A stretch of 64,000 bases of DNA from Paracoccus denitrificans (GTDB taxonomy: Bacteria; Pseudomonadota; Alphaproteobacteria; Rhodobacterales; Rhodobacteraceae), in the NCBI GenBank assembly GCA_005768755.1, contig VAFL01000004.1, positions 1-64,000 on the forward strand, written 5' to 3'. This document shows positions 8,698-18,542 of the stretch, piece after piece; the stretch's first letter is position 1; each line of letters starts with the position of its first letter. The notes below the pieces were generated by a model. The model ran no database searches and was not told the origin of the DNA. It worked only from the letters and a program-made list of their open reading frames with translations. A program made the translations under genes and the position numbers.

Positions 8698-10140
8698 TCA
8701 TGCCTCGGCCGTTTCGGCCATCACGTCGCGCACATCGACCAGATGGCCGGCCACCGCCGCCGCTGCCGCCATGACCGGCGACATCAGATGCGTGCGGCCC
8801 TTATAGCCCATGCGGCCTTCGAAATTGCGGTTCGAGGTGGCGGCGCAGCGCTCGCCCGGCGCCAGCTGGTCAGGGTTCATGCCCAGGCACATGGAGCATC
8901 CGGCAAGACGCCATTCGAAGCCCGCATCGGTGAAGATCTTGTCCAGACCCTCTTCCTCGGCCTGCATGCGGACCAGACCCGAACCCGGCACGACCATGCC
9001 GCGCACGCCATCGGCCAGGTGCTTGCCTTTCAGGATGCCAGCGGCGGCGCGCAGATCCTCGATCCGGCCATTGGTGCAGGAACCGATGAAGACCGCGTCG
9101 ATCTTGATGTCGGTCAGCGCCATGCCCGGCGTCAGACCCATATAGTCGAGCGAGCGTTGCGCCGCTGCGACCTTGCCGCCTTCGAAATCATCGGCGGAAG
9201 GAACGCGGTCGGTGATCGGCAGAACATCCTCGGGCGAGGTGCCCCATGTCACGACCGGGGCGATGTCTTCGCCCTTGATGGTGATGACCTTGTCGTAATG
9301 CGCACCTTCGTCGCTGGTCAGGGTCTTCCACCAGTTCAGCGCGGCCTCCCATGCGGCGCCTTTCGGGGCATGGGGGCGGCCCTTCACGTAGTCGAAGGTC
9401 TTTTCATCGGGCGCGATCAGGCCGGCGCGGGCGCCGCCTTCGATGGCCATGTTGCAGACCGTCATGCGGCCTTCCATGGAAAGATCACGGATCGCCTCGC
9501 CACAATATTCGATGACATAGCCGGTGCCGCCGGCGGTGCCGGTCGCGCCGATCACCGAGAGCGTGATGTCCTTGGCCGTCACACCGGGGCGCAGCTTGCC
9601 GGTGATTTCGACCTTCATGTTCTTCGATTTCTTCTGGATCAGCGTCTGCGTGGCCAGAACGTGTTCCACCTCGGACGTGCCGATGCCGTGGGCGAGCGCG
9701 CCGAACGCACCATGCGTCGCGGTGTGGCTGTCGCCGCAGACGACGGTCATGCCGGGCAGGGTCCAGCCCTGTTCGGGGCCGACGATATGAACGATGCCCT
9801 GACGAACATCATTCATCGGGTAGTAGTTCAGCCCGAAATCCTTCGCGTTCTTGTCAAGTTCGGCCACCTGAATGCGGCCCTCGGGGTTTTCGATCCCGTC
9901 CACGCGGTCGGCGGTGGTCGGCACGTTATGGTCCGGGACCGCGATGGTCTGATCCGGGCGGCGCACCTTGCGACCTGCCATGCGCAGGCCTTCGAACGCC
10001 TGCGGGCTGGTCACTTCATGGACCAGATGACGGTCGATATACAGGATAGTGGTGCCGTCCTCGGTCGTGTCGACGATATGGGCGTCCCAGATCTTGTCGT
10101 AGAGGGTGCGGGGTTTTCCCGCGTTGGATGTGCCGGTCAT
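8698..10140 (-). CDS. leuC: 3-isopropylmalate dehydratase large subunit
   Basis: LeuC is the aconitase-like [4Fe-4S] subunit of isopropylmalate isomerase. The 480-residue sequence has the expected N-terminus ([12 protein letters not shown]), [20 protein letters not shown] near 135-154, and cluster ligands Cys355 (GSCTNGR), Cys415 and Cys418 (GCSMCLGMN). Length is normal. It begins the leuC-leuD-EEP gene run. A 235-base region upstream includes a tiny candidate reading frame (10206-10292). Confidence 0.97.
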   Translation of the reverse strand: MTGTSNAGKPRTLYDKIWDAHIVDTTEDGTTILYIDRHLVHEVTSPQAFEGLRMAGRKVRRPDQTIAVPDHNVPTTADRVDGIENPEGRIQVAELDKNAKDFGLNYYPMNDVRQGIVHIVGPEQGWTLPGMTVVCGDSHTATHGAFGALAHGIGTSEVEHVLATQTLIQKKSKNMKVEITGKLRPGVTAKDITLSVIGATGTAGGTGYVIEYCGEAIRDLSMEGRMTVCNMAIEGGARAGLIAPDEKTFDYVKGRPHAPKGAAWEAALNWWKTLTSDEGAHYDKVITIKGEDIAPVVTWGTSPEDVLPITDRVPSADDFEGGKVAAAQRSLDYMGLTPGMALTDIKIDAVFIGSCTNGRIEDLRAAAGILKGKHLADGVRGMVVPGSGLVRMQAEEEGLDKIFTDAGFEWRLAGCSMCLGMNPDQLAPGERCAATSNRNFEGRMGYKGRTHLMSPVMAAAAAVAGHLVDVRDVMAETAEA

Positions 10141-10205
10141 GGCTGTTCTCTCTCAGGGAATGGCTTGCAAATGCGAATGGTCATGCGGGGGTTTCCCGCA
10201 GCCGA

Positions 10206-10292
10206 TCACAGTCGGGCAGTCACGGACAGGCTTTCGCCATAGAAGCGGCCCGGCAGGCGGGCGCGGTCGTGAATGTTGAAATAGCGCATCAT
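10206..10292 (-). CDS. possible 28-residue peptide upstream of leuC
   Basis: An ATG at 10292 opens a frame beginning MMRYFNIHDRARLPGRFYGE and ending at TGA 10206, 66 bases before leuC. Codons look coding-like (GCC, CTG, CGC), but the Shine-Dalgarno is weak. It is not leucine-rich (three Leu), so it is not an obvious attenuation leader. A G/C hairpin (GCGGG/CCCGC, about 10185-10199) follows. It could equally be chance. Confidence 0.25.
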   Translation of the reverse strand: MMRYFNIHDRARLPGRFYGESLSVTARL

Positions 10293-10375
10293 AAGCGGCA
10301 ATTTATGCCTGTCGGCCGTCCGAGGCAAGGGATTCGGGTGCTTGCCTAAATCGGGCCGGGGGGCGACAAGGTGGA

Positions 10376-10918
10376 ATGCTGATCCTGCTGAACAAGCCTT
10401 ACGGCGTCCTGCCGCAATTTACCGACAGGTCCGACCCGCCGCGCCCGGTGCTGGCAGACTATGTCGATGTGAAGGGTGTCTATCCGGCCGGGCGGCTGGA
10501 TATGGACAGCGAAGGGCTGATGCTGCTGACGGATGACGGGCGGCTGCAGGCGCGGATCGCGGATCCGAAGCACAAGATGGAAAAGACCTATCTTGTGCAG
10601 GTCGAGGGCGCCCCGGATGAGGCCCGGCTTGACGCGCTGCGCAAGGGCGTGACGCTGAAGGATGGCCCGACCTTGCCCGCAAGGGCCGAACTGATCGAGG
10701 CGCCCGATCTGTGGCCGCGCGACCCGCCCGTTCGCATGCGCAAGACCGTGCCCGATGCGTGGCTGCGCCTGACCATACGCGAGGGGCGCAACCGGCAAGT
10801 CCGCCGCATGACCGCCGCCGTCGGTCTGCCGACCTTGCGGCTGGTGCGCTGGCAGGTCGGCGACTGGGATCTGAACGGTATCGCGCCGGGCGACTGGCGC
10901 CGGGCCGGGCCGCGTTAA
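10376..10918 (+). CDS. rluE: 23S rRNA pseudouridine synthase, RluE-like
   Basis: This 180-residue member of the RsuA/RluB/E/F family converts a uridine of rRNA to pseudouridine. In E. coli, RluE modifies U2457 of 23S rRNA. The catalytic motif [14 protein letters not shown] (39-52) contains the essential Asp42. The second family block [22 protein letters not shown] sits near 145-165. There is no N-terminal S4 domain, as in RluE. AAGGTGG precedes the ATG. It is divergent from leuC and appears monocistronic. Confidence 0.9.
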   Translation: MLILLNKPYGVLPQFTDRSDPPRPVLADYVDVKGVYPAGRLDMDSEGLMLLTDDGRLQARIADPKHKMEKTYLVQVEGAPDEARLDALRKGVTLKDGPTLPARAELIEAPDLWPRDPPVRMRKTVPDAWLRLTIREGRNRQVRRMTAAVGLPTLRLVRWQVGDWDLNGIAPGDWRRAGPR

Positions 10919-10990
10919 CCATTCATTCAGGTTTCTTACCCAAGAGTTAAACGTTTTCGTTATGTTCCATCTCAGGTCGTGAGGTGTGAC

Positions 10991-11884
10991 ATGTTTGTGC
11001 TGGCGGGAATTCTGGGAACATTGGCGGCGGCGGCCGCTGCGGGGCTGGTCGATCAGGATGAGGGTGAGGAAGACGAGGATGCCTCTGATCCCGAGGAAGA
11101 GGATGGCGAGGAGGCGACAGACGGCGAAACCGGGGCCGCTGCACAGCCGCAGGGGCCGGCCGATTTGCCGGGGGCTGAACTTGCCGGCGATGGTGAACTG
11201 GTCGGTGGCGCAGGCGATGACGTTCTGACAGGCGGTGCGCAAGACGACGACCTGACCGGTGGGGATGGCGACGATTCGCTTTACGGCAATGACGGTGACG
11301 ATTGGATGTTCGGCGATGACACGCCGAATGCGGAAGGCCGTGACGCGCTGTTCGGGGGGGCGGGCGACGATACGATGGCCGGAAATGGCGGCGATGACAG
11401 CCTGCGCGGCAATGCGGGCGATGACAAGCTGTTCGGCGGCGATGGCGATGACCACCTGAGCGGTGATGCCGGACATGACGCGTTGGTCGGCAGTGCGGGT
11501 GACGACGTTCTGACAGGGGGCGCGGGCGGCGATGACCTGTCAGGCGGACTGGACGATGATCTGCTGGACGGTGGCGCGGGCAGCGATTTTCTGCATGGCG
11601 GGGCAGGTGACGACACCCTGATTGGCACCGGCGATGACTGGCTGGACGGAAATGAGGGCGAGGATGTATTTGTCATCGAACCGGACGGGGACGGGGTGGC
11701 CAGCATCGGCGATTTCGCCCAAGGCGACCGGATCGAGATCGCGGTGGACGATGCCGGGGCGGAACTGACGATCGCCCGCACCGAGGATGACACGGCCACA
11801 GTGCTGATCGACGGGGTGCCGGTGGCGCGCGTGCTGGACGCAGCGGGGTTGAGCGAGGCTGATATCAGGCTGATCACCGGCTAG
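10991..11884 (+). CDS. RTX calcium-binding repeat protein
   Basis: The 297-residue protein has three parts. A short hydrophobic N-terminus (MFVLAGILGTLAAAAAAGL) is followed by a very acidic linker (residues about 20-50, nearly all Asp/Glu). Then come about 130 residues of GGxGxDxLx nonapeptide RTX repeats and a C-terminal DFAQGDRIEI beta domain like that closing many Rhodobacterales RTX proteins. Such repeats bind Ca2+ and fold outside the cell. No catalytic domain is present, and no type I secretion genes are nearby. ATG 10991 was chosen because GAGG lies 6 bases upstream and the hydrophobic start fits; a frame from 10979 is possible. Confidence 0.85.
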   Translation: MFVLAGILGTLAAAAAAGLVDQDEGEEDEDASDPEEEDGEEATDGETGAAAQPQGPADLPGAELAGDGELVGGAGDDVLTGGAQDDDLTGGDGDDSLYGNDGDDWMFGDDTPNAEGRDALFGGAGDDTMAGNGGDDSLRGNAGDDKLFGGDGDDHLSGDAGHDALVGSAGDDVLTGGAGGDDLSGGLDDDLLDGGAGSDFLHGGAGDDTLIGTGDDWLDGNEGEDVFVIEPDGDGVASIGDFAQGDRIEIAVDDAGAELTIARTEDDTATVLIDGVPVARVLDAAGLSEADIRLITG

Positions 11885-12027
11885 CTTCGCTTTATCCTTT
11901 CATTTCGCAGGGAAATTTCGTATAGCCGCGCGTCCGCAGCTGCTTGCCGGCGCGGCACCCTCCATGGGCCTTGCTGGACGACATCCCGGCCTGCGCCATA
12001 ACCCTTTGATCTCGAAAGGAGACCCCG

Positions 12028-12297
12028 ATGTCGATTACTGTTGAAGAAAAGAATCGCCTGATGAAGGAATTCGCGACCAAGGAAGGCGACACCGGTTCGC
12101 CCGAGGTTCAGGTCGCAATCCTGACGTCTCGCATCTCGACCCTGACCGAGCATTTCAAGACCCACAAGAAGGACAACCACAGCCGTCGTGGTCTTCTGAT
12201 GATGGTCGCCCAGCGCCGCAAACTGCTGGACTACCTGAAAGGCAAGGAAGAGGCCCGTTACCAGGACCTGATCAAGCGTCTGGGCATCCGCCGCTAA
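12028..12297 (+). CDS. rpsO: 30S ribosomal protein S15
   Basis: The 89-residue product has the full S15 pattern: [34 protein letters not shown] and [12 protein letters not shown]15 is a primary 16S rRNA binder in the 30S platform. AAAGGAGACCCCG precedes the ATG. In many bacteria pnp directly follows rpsO; here a terminator follows, and pnp lies 4 kb away on the opposite strand. Confidence 0.99.
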   Translation: MSITVEEKNRLMKEFATKEGDTGSPEVQVAILTSRISTLTEHFKTHKKDNHSRRGLLMMVAQRRKLLDYLKGKEEARYQDLIKRLGIRR

Positions 12298-12321
12298 GCG
12301 GGCCTGCTGGTCTGAAATCCG

Positions 12322-12356
12322 AACGCCCGCAGCCATGGCCGCGGGCGTTTCTTTTT
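12322..12356 (+). terminator. intrinsic terminator after rpsO
   Basis: A perfect 9-base-pair stem (AACGCCCGC / GCGGGCGTT) is followed by TTCTTTTT. It ends the rpsO transcript 25 bases after its stop and lies tail-to-tail with the aldehyde dehydrogenase gene. Confidence 0.85.
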
Positions 12357-12394
12357 GGCTGCCCCAGTGCTTGGGCCGGGGCAGGGGCGCGTGG

Positions 12395-13846
12395 TCAGGC
12401 CTTGCCGTCCCAGCCGCTGATGGCCTTGGAATCCATGAACTCCTCGATCCCCCAGACGCCGCCTTCGCGCGCGCGGCCTGACCGGCCGATGCCGCCGAAA
12501 AAGGCGCCGGGGCCGCGGCCTTCGCCATTGGTTTCGATCATGCCGGCGCGCAGCTTGCGGGCCATGCGGTTGCGGCGTTCGCCGTCCTGGGTCTGGACGT
12601 AATTGGTCAGCCCGTAAGCCGTGTCATTGGCGATGGCGATGGCCTCTTCCTCGTCATCGAAGGGGATGATCGACAGGACCGGGCCGAAGATTTCCTCGCG
12701 CGCGATGGTCATGTCATTGTTCACATCGGCAAAGACGGTCGGGCGAACGTAGTACCCTCGGTTCAGGTTTTCGGGCAGGCCGGTGCCACCTGCAACAAGC
12801 CGGGCGCCTTCGTCGATGCCCTTCTGGATGAGGCCCTGGATCTTGTCCCATTGCGCCTTGGACACGACCGGCCCGATATGGCGACCGCTGTCATGGCCGC
12901 TGGCGACGGCGGTCTTTTCGGCGACCTCCTTCGCGGTTTCGACGGCCTGGTCATAAATGTCGCGCTGCACCAGCATCCGCGTTGGCGCGTTGCAGCTTTG
13001 GCCGGAATTGTAGAAGACATGCCGCGCCCCGCGCGTCACCGCCTTCTCATCTGCATCGGCGAAGATCACGTTCGCGCCCTTGCCGCCCAGTTCCAGGGCC
13101 ACCTTCTTCAGGCTGTCGGCAGCGGCCTTGGAAATCGCGATCCCGGCGCGGGTGGAGCCGGTGAAGCTGATCATCTCGACATCGGGATGGGTCGAAAGCT
13201 GGGTGCCGACGCCCGCCCCGTCGCCGTTCACCATGTTGAAGACGCCCGGCGGCAGGCCTGCTTCGTCCACGATCTCGGCAAAGACCATCGAGGAGAGCGG
13301 CGCGATTTCGGACGGCTTCAGGACCATCGTATCGCCAGCCAGCAGCGCCGGGATGACCTTCAGCGTCACCTGGTTCATCGGCCAGTTCCACGGCGTGATC
13401 AGGCCGACGACACCGATGGGTTCCCAGGCGATCATGGTTGTGGGCGATGCCGCGTTCAACGGGCGGATGAATTCGAAATCGCGGAAGGCGTCGATGAAAT
13501 TCTGGGTGTGGTAGGCCCCGGCCCCGACCTGATCGCCCACGGACATGTCGGTCGGCGCGCCCATTTCATGGGTGATGGCCCAGCCCATGTCATCGGCGCG
13601 GCGCTTGTAGATTTCCAGGATCTTTTCGACATAAGCCAGACGCTGTTCAGGCGGTGTCGCGGACCATGCCGGGAATGCGCGTTTTGCCGCGGCCACGGCG
13701 GCATCGGTATCGGCCTGATCGCCCAGAGAGATCACGGCGACCGGTTCCTCGGTCGAGGGGTCGATCACGTCCAGATCATTCGCCGCCACGGGGTCGACCC
13801 ACTGGCCGTCGATGTAGAATTTTCGCTTGTCCAGAAGCTCGCTCAT
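12395..13846 (-). CDS. NAD(P)+-dependent aldehyde dehydrogenase
   Basis: This is a 483-residue cytosolic enzyme of the ALDH superfamily, oxidising aldehydes to acids. The general base Glu252 is in LELGGKG, the nucleophile Cys285 in NSGQSCNAPTR, and the Rossmann/NAD contacts in TPWNWPMNQV (151-160) and FTGSTRAG (228-235). The C-terminal PFGGIGRSGRAREGG-like stretch is typical of the family. Start ATG 13846 follows GGAGGACTC and matches the usual N-terminus; the longer frame adds an atypical extension. The physiological substrate cannot be read from sequence or neighbours. Confidence 0.9.
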   Translation of the reverse strand: MSELLDKRKFYIDGQWVDPVAANDLDVIDPSTEEPVAVISLGDQADTDAAVAAAKRAFPAWSATPPEQRLAYVEKILEIYKRRADDMGWAITHEMGAPTDMSVGDQVGAGAYHTQNFIDAFRDFEFIRPLNAASPTTMIAWEPIGVVGLITPWNWPMNQVTLKVIPALLAGDTMVLKPSEIAPLSSMVFAEIVDEAGLPPGVFNMVNGDGAGVGTQLSTHPDVEMISFTGSTRAGIAISKAAADSLKKVALELGGKGANVIFADADEKAVTRGARHVFYNSGQSCNAPTRMLVQRDIYDQAVETAKEVAEKTAVASGHDSGRHIGPVVSKAQWDKIQGLIQKGIDEGARLVAGGTGLPENLNRGYYVRPTVFADVNNDMTIAREEIFGPVLSIIPFDDEEEAIAIANDTAYGLTNYVQTQDGERRNRMARKLRAGMIETNGEGRGPGAFFGGIGRSGRAREGGVWGIEEFMDSKAISGWDGKA

Positions 13847-13984
13847 GATGAGTCCTCCATTCATTGACCGAATGGTCGCATTTACGAAGGCGCGGCGCAA
13901 GGCGAAGGACGGTCGCAAAATAGGGGGTTGGAACTTGTCCGCATGCGCCTATGTTTCGCCAGAGGCTAACCGAAAGGACCCGAA

Positions 13985-14647
13985 ATGAGCCTGCGTATCA
14001 ATGACATCGCCCCGGATTTCACGGCAAATTCGACCGAGGGCGAAATTAAATTCCATGAATGGGCCGCTGATAACTACGTTGTCGTGTTTTCCCACCCGCG
14101 GGACTTTACGCCGGTCTGCACGACGGAATTCGGCGCGGTTGCCCAGCTGGCCCCGGAATTCGAGAAGCGCGGCGTGAAAGTGCTGGGTGTCTCGGTTGAT
14201 TCTGTTGAAGACCATGGCAAATGGAAGGGCGACATCGAAAAGTTTGCGGGCGCGCCGGCGAATTTCCCGATGATCGACGACACCGATCTGACGGTCGCCA
14301 AGGCCTTCGACATGCTGCCCGCCGACTATTACCTGCCGACCGAGGGCCGCACGCCTGCCCATACGGCGACGGTGCGCACTGTCTATATCATCGGGCCGGA
14401 CAAGAAGGTCCGTATCGCGATGACCTATCCGATGTCTGTGGGCCGCAACTTCGCGGAAATCATACGCGCCATTGATGCCGTGCAGGAAACCGACGGCGTG
14501 CCGCTGGCGACGCCTGCGAACTGGGTGCCCGGTCAGGACGTGATCGTCGCGCTGTCACTGGACGACGCCGCCGCCGAAGAGAAATACGGCAAGCTGGACA
14601 AGAAGCTGCCCTATCTGCGCTTTGCGAAAGACCCGAAGAACGGGTGA
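13985..14647 (+). CDS. peroxiredoxin, Prx6/1-Cys type
   Basis: The 220-residue thiol peroxidase reduces H2O2 and organic peroxides. The peroxidatic Cys45 lies in HPRDFTPVCTTEFG, with supporting Thr and Arg. The C-terminal dimerisation extension (NWVPGQDVIVALSLDDAAAEE) is characteristic of the Prx6 subfamily, which lacks the resolving cysteine of 2-Cys enzymes. An AAAGGACC ribosome site precedes the ATG. It is a stand-alone gene ended by the hairpin at 14664. Confidence 0.93.
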   Translation: MSLRINDIAPDFTANSTEGEIKFHEWAADNYVVVFSHPRDFTPVCTTEFGAVAQLAPEFEKRGVKVLGVSVDSVEDHGKWKGDIEKFAGAPANFPMIDDTDLTVAKAFDMLPADYYLPTEGRTPAHTATVRTVYIIGPDKKVRIAMTYPMSVGRNFAEIIRAIDAVQETDGVPLATPANWVPGQDVIVALSLDDAAAEEKYGKLDKKLPYLRFAKDPKNG

Positions 14648-14663
14648 TACACTGCCATTTATC

Positions 14664-14693
14664 AAGGCCGGGCCTTCATGGTCCGGCCTTTTC
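14664..14693 (+). terminator. intrinsic terminator after peroxiredoxin gene
   Basis: The stem AAGGCCGG / CCGGCCTT encloses an 11-base loop and is followed by TTTTC, 17 bases after the stop codon. Confidence 0.75.
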
Positions 14694-14743
14694 GTTGGGG
14701 TGTGTATGTTGCTGGTGGCTTGATTGACCGCCTTGGATGTGTG

Positions 14744-15508
14744 TCAGCGGCCCGGTGGGCCGCCATCGTAATCAGTGAAGTCAATCTCGCCCAGGTAACG
14801 CAGCTCTATCCCTGGAAGGCGTATGTCCGTGGGGTTGTCCAGTCGCCAGTTTTCCGGGGTCGCGGCGTCGCCGCCCAGCATGATGAAGCAGTTCGGATCC
14901 TTCACGCCAAGCTGTCCGGCCTTGTGTTCAACCTTCGGTGCCCATTCTGCCGCATATGAATAAGCGCCGAAGCGGGTGCCAAGGTCGCCGCTGCCGGTTT
15001 CAAAGCCTGCTTCCAGAAAATCTTGATCATACCAGCGTTGCCCCTGGCTTTGGATGAACGCGTTCTGTGGCGCGTCGTCGCGCAGTTCCTCATCCTCGAT
15101 ATCGTAAAAGGCTTCTTCGGACAGCAGATCGCCAAGGCGGTCGATACTGTCGCAGTGGCCCAGCCAAAACTGGGCTATGTGCCGCCGGCGATGGTTGAGG
15201 TAGAGGATCGTGGATGATCCGTCCTGCGCGCGCCGCAATGCGCGGCGCTGTGCAAGGGTCGCGCCTTGCATGGGCGTGACCGCCAGCGGCTCTCCGGCTT
15301 TCAGGCTGAGATGAATGCTGAACGGGTCAAAGCCCGGGAACTGACCGGAAAGCTGGTATTCGCCGGGCGGCAGGCCGGTGACATTGATGCCCCCGGTCAG
15401 AGAGTTGGGACCGATCTGCTTGCCCCCGGGCAGGGTCAGGTAGAATTCCAGTTTTGGCGGATAAAGCCAGAAGCGCGGTGCCTTGATGCCGATTTCGGTC
15501 TTCGTCAT
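14744..15508 (-). CDS. protein with Imm22-like (DUF4284) domain
   Basis: In this 254-residue protein, residues about 108-215 resemble the Imm22/DUF4284 immunity-protein family: an opening AQFWLGHCDS, WYDQDFLEAGF (159-169), GAYSY (181-185) and a closing hydrophobic CFIMLGGD. Members are predicted to neutralise polymorphic toxins. The first 100 residues are a separate beta-rich part with PPGEYQLSGQFPGF-like strands that I do not recognise. The start overlaps the end of the upstream glycosyltransferase gene by 4 bases (ATGA), so the two are translationally coupled. No toxin gene is visible nearby. The family assignment is from memory of motif spacing. Confidence 0.5.
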   Translation of the reverse strand: MTKTEIGIKAPRFWLYPPKLEFYLTLPGGKQIGPNSLTGGINVTGLPPGEYQLSGQFPGFDPFSIHLSLKAGEPLAVTPMQGATLAQRRALRRAQDGSSTILYLNHRRRHIAQFWLGHCDSIDRLGDLLSEEAFYDIEDEELRDDAPQNAFIQSQGQRWYDQDFLEAGFETGSGDLGTRFGAYSYAAEWAPKVEHKAGQLGVKDPNCFIMLGGDAATPENWRLDNPTDIRLPGIELRYLGEIDFTDYDGGPPGR

Positions 15509-16317
15509 CGGGGCCCTCTGATGTCGATGCCTTGGGCGCGGGCACGGGCGACATGATGCCCCAGAAAGCTGTCCTCGGGGATCGCGCCGCCGTTTTCCTT
15601 CGCCAGGATCTTGTTGATATTGCTGGCGGTCAGGTGGACGGCGCGGGTCTGGGGTCCGAAGCTTTCGTCGGTCAGATCGCCCGGCGTGACAAAGCGGCGG
15701 CAGTCCTTGGTCAGGATCGGATACAGAACCTCCAGCGGCAGGGCATATTGCAACTCGTCATGTTTGCGCAGGAAGGCGGTCAGGGCGCGCGGGCCGGTCG
15801 ATCCCCATGGCCAGTTTTCGATCGGCACGCCGCGCCCCAGCGTCTTCAGCTGATATTTCAGCCGCCGCGCACCCTGGATATGGGGCGCGATGCCGCGCGT
15901 GCCCGGCCCCAGCTTTGACAGGTCCGCCAGCGTGGGCGAATCCTTCGGCAGTCGCAGCACGGCGCAGTTCACCTGATCGGGCTTTTCGTAGCCGTAGATC
16001 CGACCGCCCGTGAACTGGAACGGCTGCAGCGCGATCATGTCCAGGTCGACCCATGTATGATCGGTGTTGCGCATCAGCGCGAAGCGGAAGAAATTCGAAT
16101 GCAGCGAGGGCGAGCCTTCGCGGGCATAGGTCGCGATCTGACGCGCGGGATAAACCTCGTTCGCGTCGCGGGCTTCGACACCGGCTGGCAGGTTCTGGAT
16201 GGGCGCATAGCTGTAGACCGTCAGCGGGTTGCCCATGCGCAGGAAACTGGCGGCCGAGGCGAGTTCAATCGGGCCAAGCCGGTCGCCCACCCACAACGTC
16301 GCCAATGTGTTCAGCAT
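15505..16317 (-). CDS. glycosyltransferase with DxD-type motif (GT32-like)
   Basis: The 270-residue product starts ATLWVGDRLGPIELASAASF, typical of the alpha-1,4-GT/capsular polysaccharide synthesis proteins that transfer sugars. A metal/nucleotide-sugar-binding DLD motif lies at 91-93 in the context HTWVDLDMIALQPF. HSNFFRFALM upstream and an AVHLTAS strand near the end are also family-like. ATG 16317 follows a G-rich site; a frame from 16374 adds 19 residues. It is the first gene of a two-gene unit with the Imm22-like gene. Acceptor and sugar are unknown. Confidence 0.7.
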   Translation of the reverse strand: MLNTLATLWVGDRLGPIELASAASFLRMGNPLTVYSYAPIQNLPAGVEARDANEVYPARQIATYAREGSPSLHSNFFRFALMRNTDHTWVDLDMIALQPFQFTGGRIYGYEKPDQVNCAVLRLPKDSPTLADLSKLGPGTRGIAPHIQGARRLKYQLKTLGRGVPIENWPWGSTGPRALTAFLRKHDELQYALPLEVLYPILTKDCRRFVTPGDLTDESFGPQTRAVHLTASNINKILAKENGGAIPEDSFLGHHVARARAQGIDIRGPR

Positions 16318-16387
16318 CCTACCCCCAAATGAAAAGACCGGCCCGAGCATCCCCGGACCGGCCTGAATATTCAAGAAGGCGCGCCGA

Positions 16388-18529
16388 TTATTCGGCGGTT
16401 TCTTCTTTCGGTTCGGTGATTTCCGCGCCGGTTTCCTGATCGACCATCTTCATGCCAAGGCGCACCTTGCCACGGTCGTCAAAGCCCAGAAGCTTGACCT
16501 TCACTTCCTGACCTTCCTTCAGAACCTCGTTCGGGTGGCCAAGACGCTTGTTGGCGATCTGGGACACGTGGACCAGACCGTCGCGCTTGCCGAAGAAGTT
16601 CACGAAGGCACCGAAATCGACCAGTTTCACCACTTTGCCGGTGTAGATCTGGCCCTCTTCGGGTTCCGCGACGATCGAGTGGATCATCTCGTAAGCCTTC
16701 TTGATCGACTCGCCATTGGCGGAGGCGATCTTGATGATGCCGTCGTCGTTGATGTCGACCTTGGCGCCCGAGACTTCCACGATCTCGCGGATGACCTTGC
16801 CGCCCGAGCCGATCACTTCGCGGATCTTGTCGGTCGGGATCTGCATCGTTTCGATGCGCGGGGCATGTTCGGAGAACTCGCGCCGGCCTTCGGTCAGGGC
16901 TTTGCCCATCTCGGCCAGGATGTGCATCCGGCCGTCTTTCGCCTGCGACAGGGCCTGCTCCATGATCTCGGGCGTGATGCCTGCGACCTTGATGTCCATC
17001 TGCAGCGAGGTGATGCCCTTGTCGGTCCCGGCAACCTTGAAGTCCATGTCGCCAAGGTGGTCTTCGTCGCCCAGAATGTCGGTCAGAACCGCATACTGGC
17101 CGTCATCCTGAAGAATCAGGCCCATGGCCACACCGGCAACCGGTGCCTTCAGCGGAACGCCCGCATCCATCATCGACAGCGAACCGCCGCAGACCGAGGC
17201 CATGGAGGACGAGCCGTTCGATTCGGTGATCTCGGACACGACGCGGATGGTATAGGGGAAGTCGGTGGCGGCGGGCAGAACAGCCTGCAGCGCGCGCCAT
17301 GCCAGCTTGCCATGGCCGATTTCACGACGACCGGGCGAACCGACGCGGCCAACCTCACCGACCGAATAGGGCGGGAAGTTGTAGTGCAGCAGGAAGTTGC
17401 TGCGGAAATTGCCGTGCAGCGCGTCGATGATCTGTTCGTCATCGCCGGTGCCAAGCGTCGTCACGACCAGACCCTGCGTTTCACCACGGGTGAACAGCGC
17501 CGAGCCATGGGTGCGCGGCAGGAAGCCAACCTCGCATTCGATGGGGCGCACGGTCTTGGTGTCGCGGCCGTCGATCCGGGCACCGCCTGCGATGATGTCA
17601 CCGCGCAGGATGTCGGATTCCAGCTTTTTCAGGGCCGAACCCAGGTTCGGATCTTCCAGCTCTTCCTCGGACAGTTCGGCGACGATCTTTTCGCGGACCA
17701 CCTGAATGGCATCGCGGCGGTCGCTTTTGTCCTTGATCTGATAGGCGTCGCGCATGCCGCTTTCACCCAGCGATTTCACGCGACCGGCAAGGGCGCTGTA
17801 ATCGGGCGAGCGGAAGTCGAAAGGTTCTTTCGCGGCGGCTTCGGCAAGCTGGATGATCAGGTCGATCACCGGCTGCATCTGCTCGTGGCCGAATTTCACG
17901 GCGCCCAGCATCTCTTCCTCGGTCAGCTCATATGCTTCCGATTCGACCATCATCACGGCGTCCTTGGTGCCGGCGACGACCAGGTCCAGACGCTGTTCGG
18001 GGTTGTTGCGCAGCTGGTCCATGTCCTGAACTTCGGGGTTCAGCACATATTCGCCATCCGCAAAACCGACGCGGGCCGCACCGATCGGGCCCATGAACGG
18101 CACGCCGGAAATGGTCAGCGCGGCGGATGCCGCGATCATCGCGACGATGTCGGGATCATTGACCAGATCGTGCGACAGCACCGTGCACATGACCAGAACT
18201 TCGTTCTTGAAGCCCGGCGCGAACAGCGGACGGCAGGGACGGTCGATGAGACGCGCGGTCAGCGTCTCTTTCTCGGTCGGGCGCGCCTCGCGCTTGAAGA
18301 AGCCGCCCGGAATCTTGCCGGCGGCATAGTATTTTTCCTGATAGTGAACCGTCAGCGGGAAGAAGTCCTGTCCCGGCTTCGGTTCCTTGGCGAAGGTTAC
18401 GTTGGCCATGACGCTCGTCTCGCCCAGGGTGGCGATGACGCTGCCGTCGGCCTGACGTGCAACCTTGCCGGTTTCCAGTGTCAGGGTTTCCTGGCCCCAC
18501 TGGATCGATTTTTTCACTTCATGAAACAT
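16388..18529 (-). CDS. pnp: polyribonucleotide nucleotidyltransferase (PNPase)
   Basis: PNPase degrades RNA phosphorolytically from the 3' end. The 713-residue protein shows two RNase PH-like core domains ([20 protein letters not shown] near 65-85; [14 protein letters not shown] near 340), a KH domain with the [10 protein letters not shown] loop (about 567) and a C-terminal S1 domain ([15 protein letters not shown]). All are full length. A strong hairpin sits just upstream of its ribosome-binding site (18543-18569), as expected for pnp leaders subject to RNase III/PNPase autoregulation. It is convergent with, and unlinked from, rpsO. Confidence 0.98.
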   Translation of the reverse strand: MFHEVKKSIQWGQETLTLETGKVARQADGSVIATLGETSVMANVTFAKEPKPGQDFFPLTVHYQEKYYAAGKIPGGFFKREARPTEKETLTARLIDRPCRPLFAPGFKNEVLVMCTVLSHDLVNDPDIVAMIAASAALTISGVPFMGPIGAARVGFADGEYVLNPEVQDMDQLRNNPEQRLDLVVAGTKDAVMMVESEAYELTEEEMLGAVKFGHEQMQPVIDLIIQLAEAAAKEPFDFRSPDYSALAGRVKSLGESGMRDAYQIKDKSDRRDAIQVVREKIVAELSEEELEDPNLGSALKKLESDILRGDIIAGGARIDGRDTKTVRPIECEVGFLPRTHGSALFTRGETQGLVVTTLGTGDDEQIIDALHGNFRSNFLLHYNFPPYSVGEVGRVGSPGRREIGHGKLAWRALQAVLPAATDFPYTIRVVSEITESNGSSSMASVCGGSLSMMDAGVPLKAPVAGVAMGLILQDDGQYAVLTDILGDEDHLGDMDFKVAGTDKGITSLQMDIKVAGITPEIMEQALSQAKDGRMHILAEMGKALTEGRREFSEHAPRIETMQIPTDKIREVIGSGGKVIREIVEVSGAKVDINDDGIIKIASANGESIKKAYEMIHSIVAEPEEGQIYTGKVVKLVDFGAFVNFFGKRDGLVHVSQIANKRLGHPNEVLKEGQEVKVKLLGFDDRGKVRLGMKMVDQETGAEITEPKEETAE

Positions 18530-18542
18530 CTGATTTCCTCTC

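Noticed and set aside
8743..10242. 499-codon plus-strand frame opposite leuC
   Set aside because: Antisense shadow of a fully conserved gene; no product pattern.
10979..11884. RTX gene as a possible CRISPR or tandem DNA repeat
   Set aside because: Periodicity is at protein level (nonapeptides) with variable DNA; no spacer-repeat structure.
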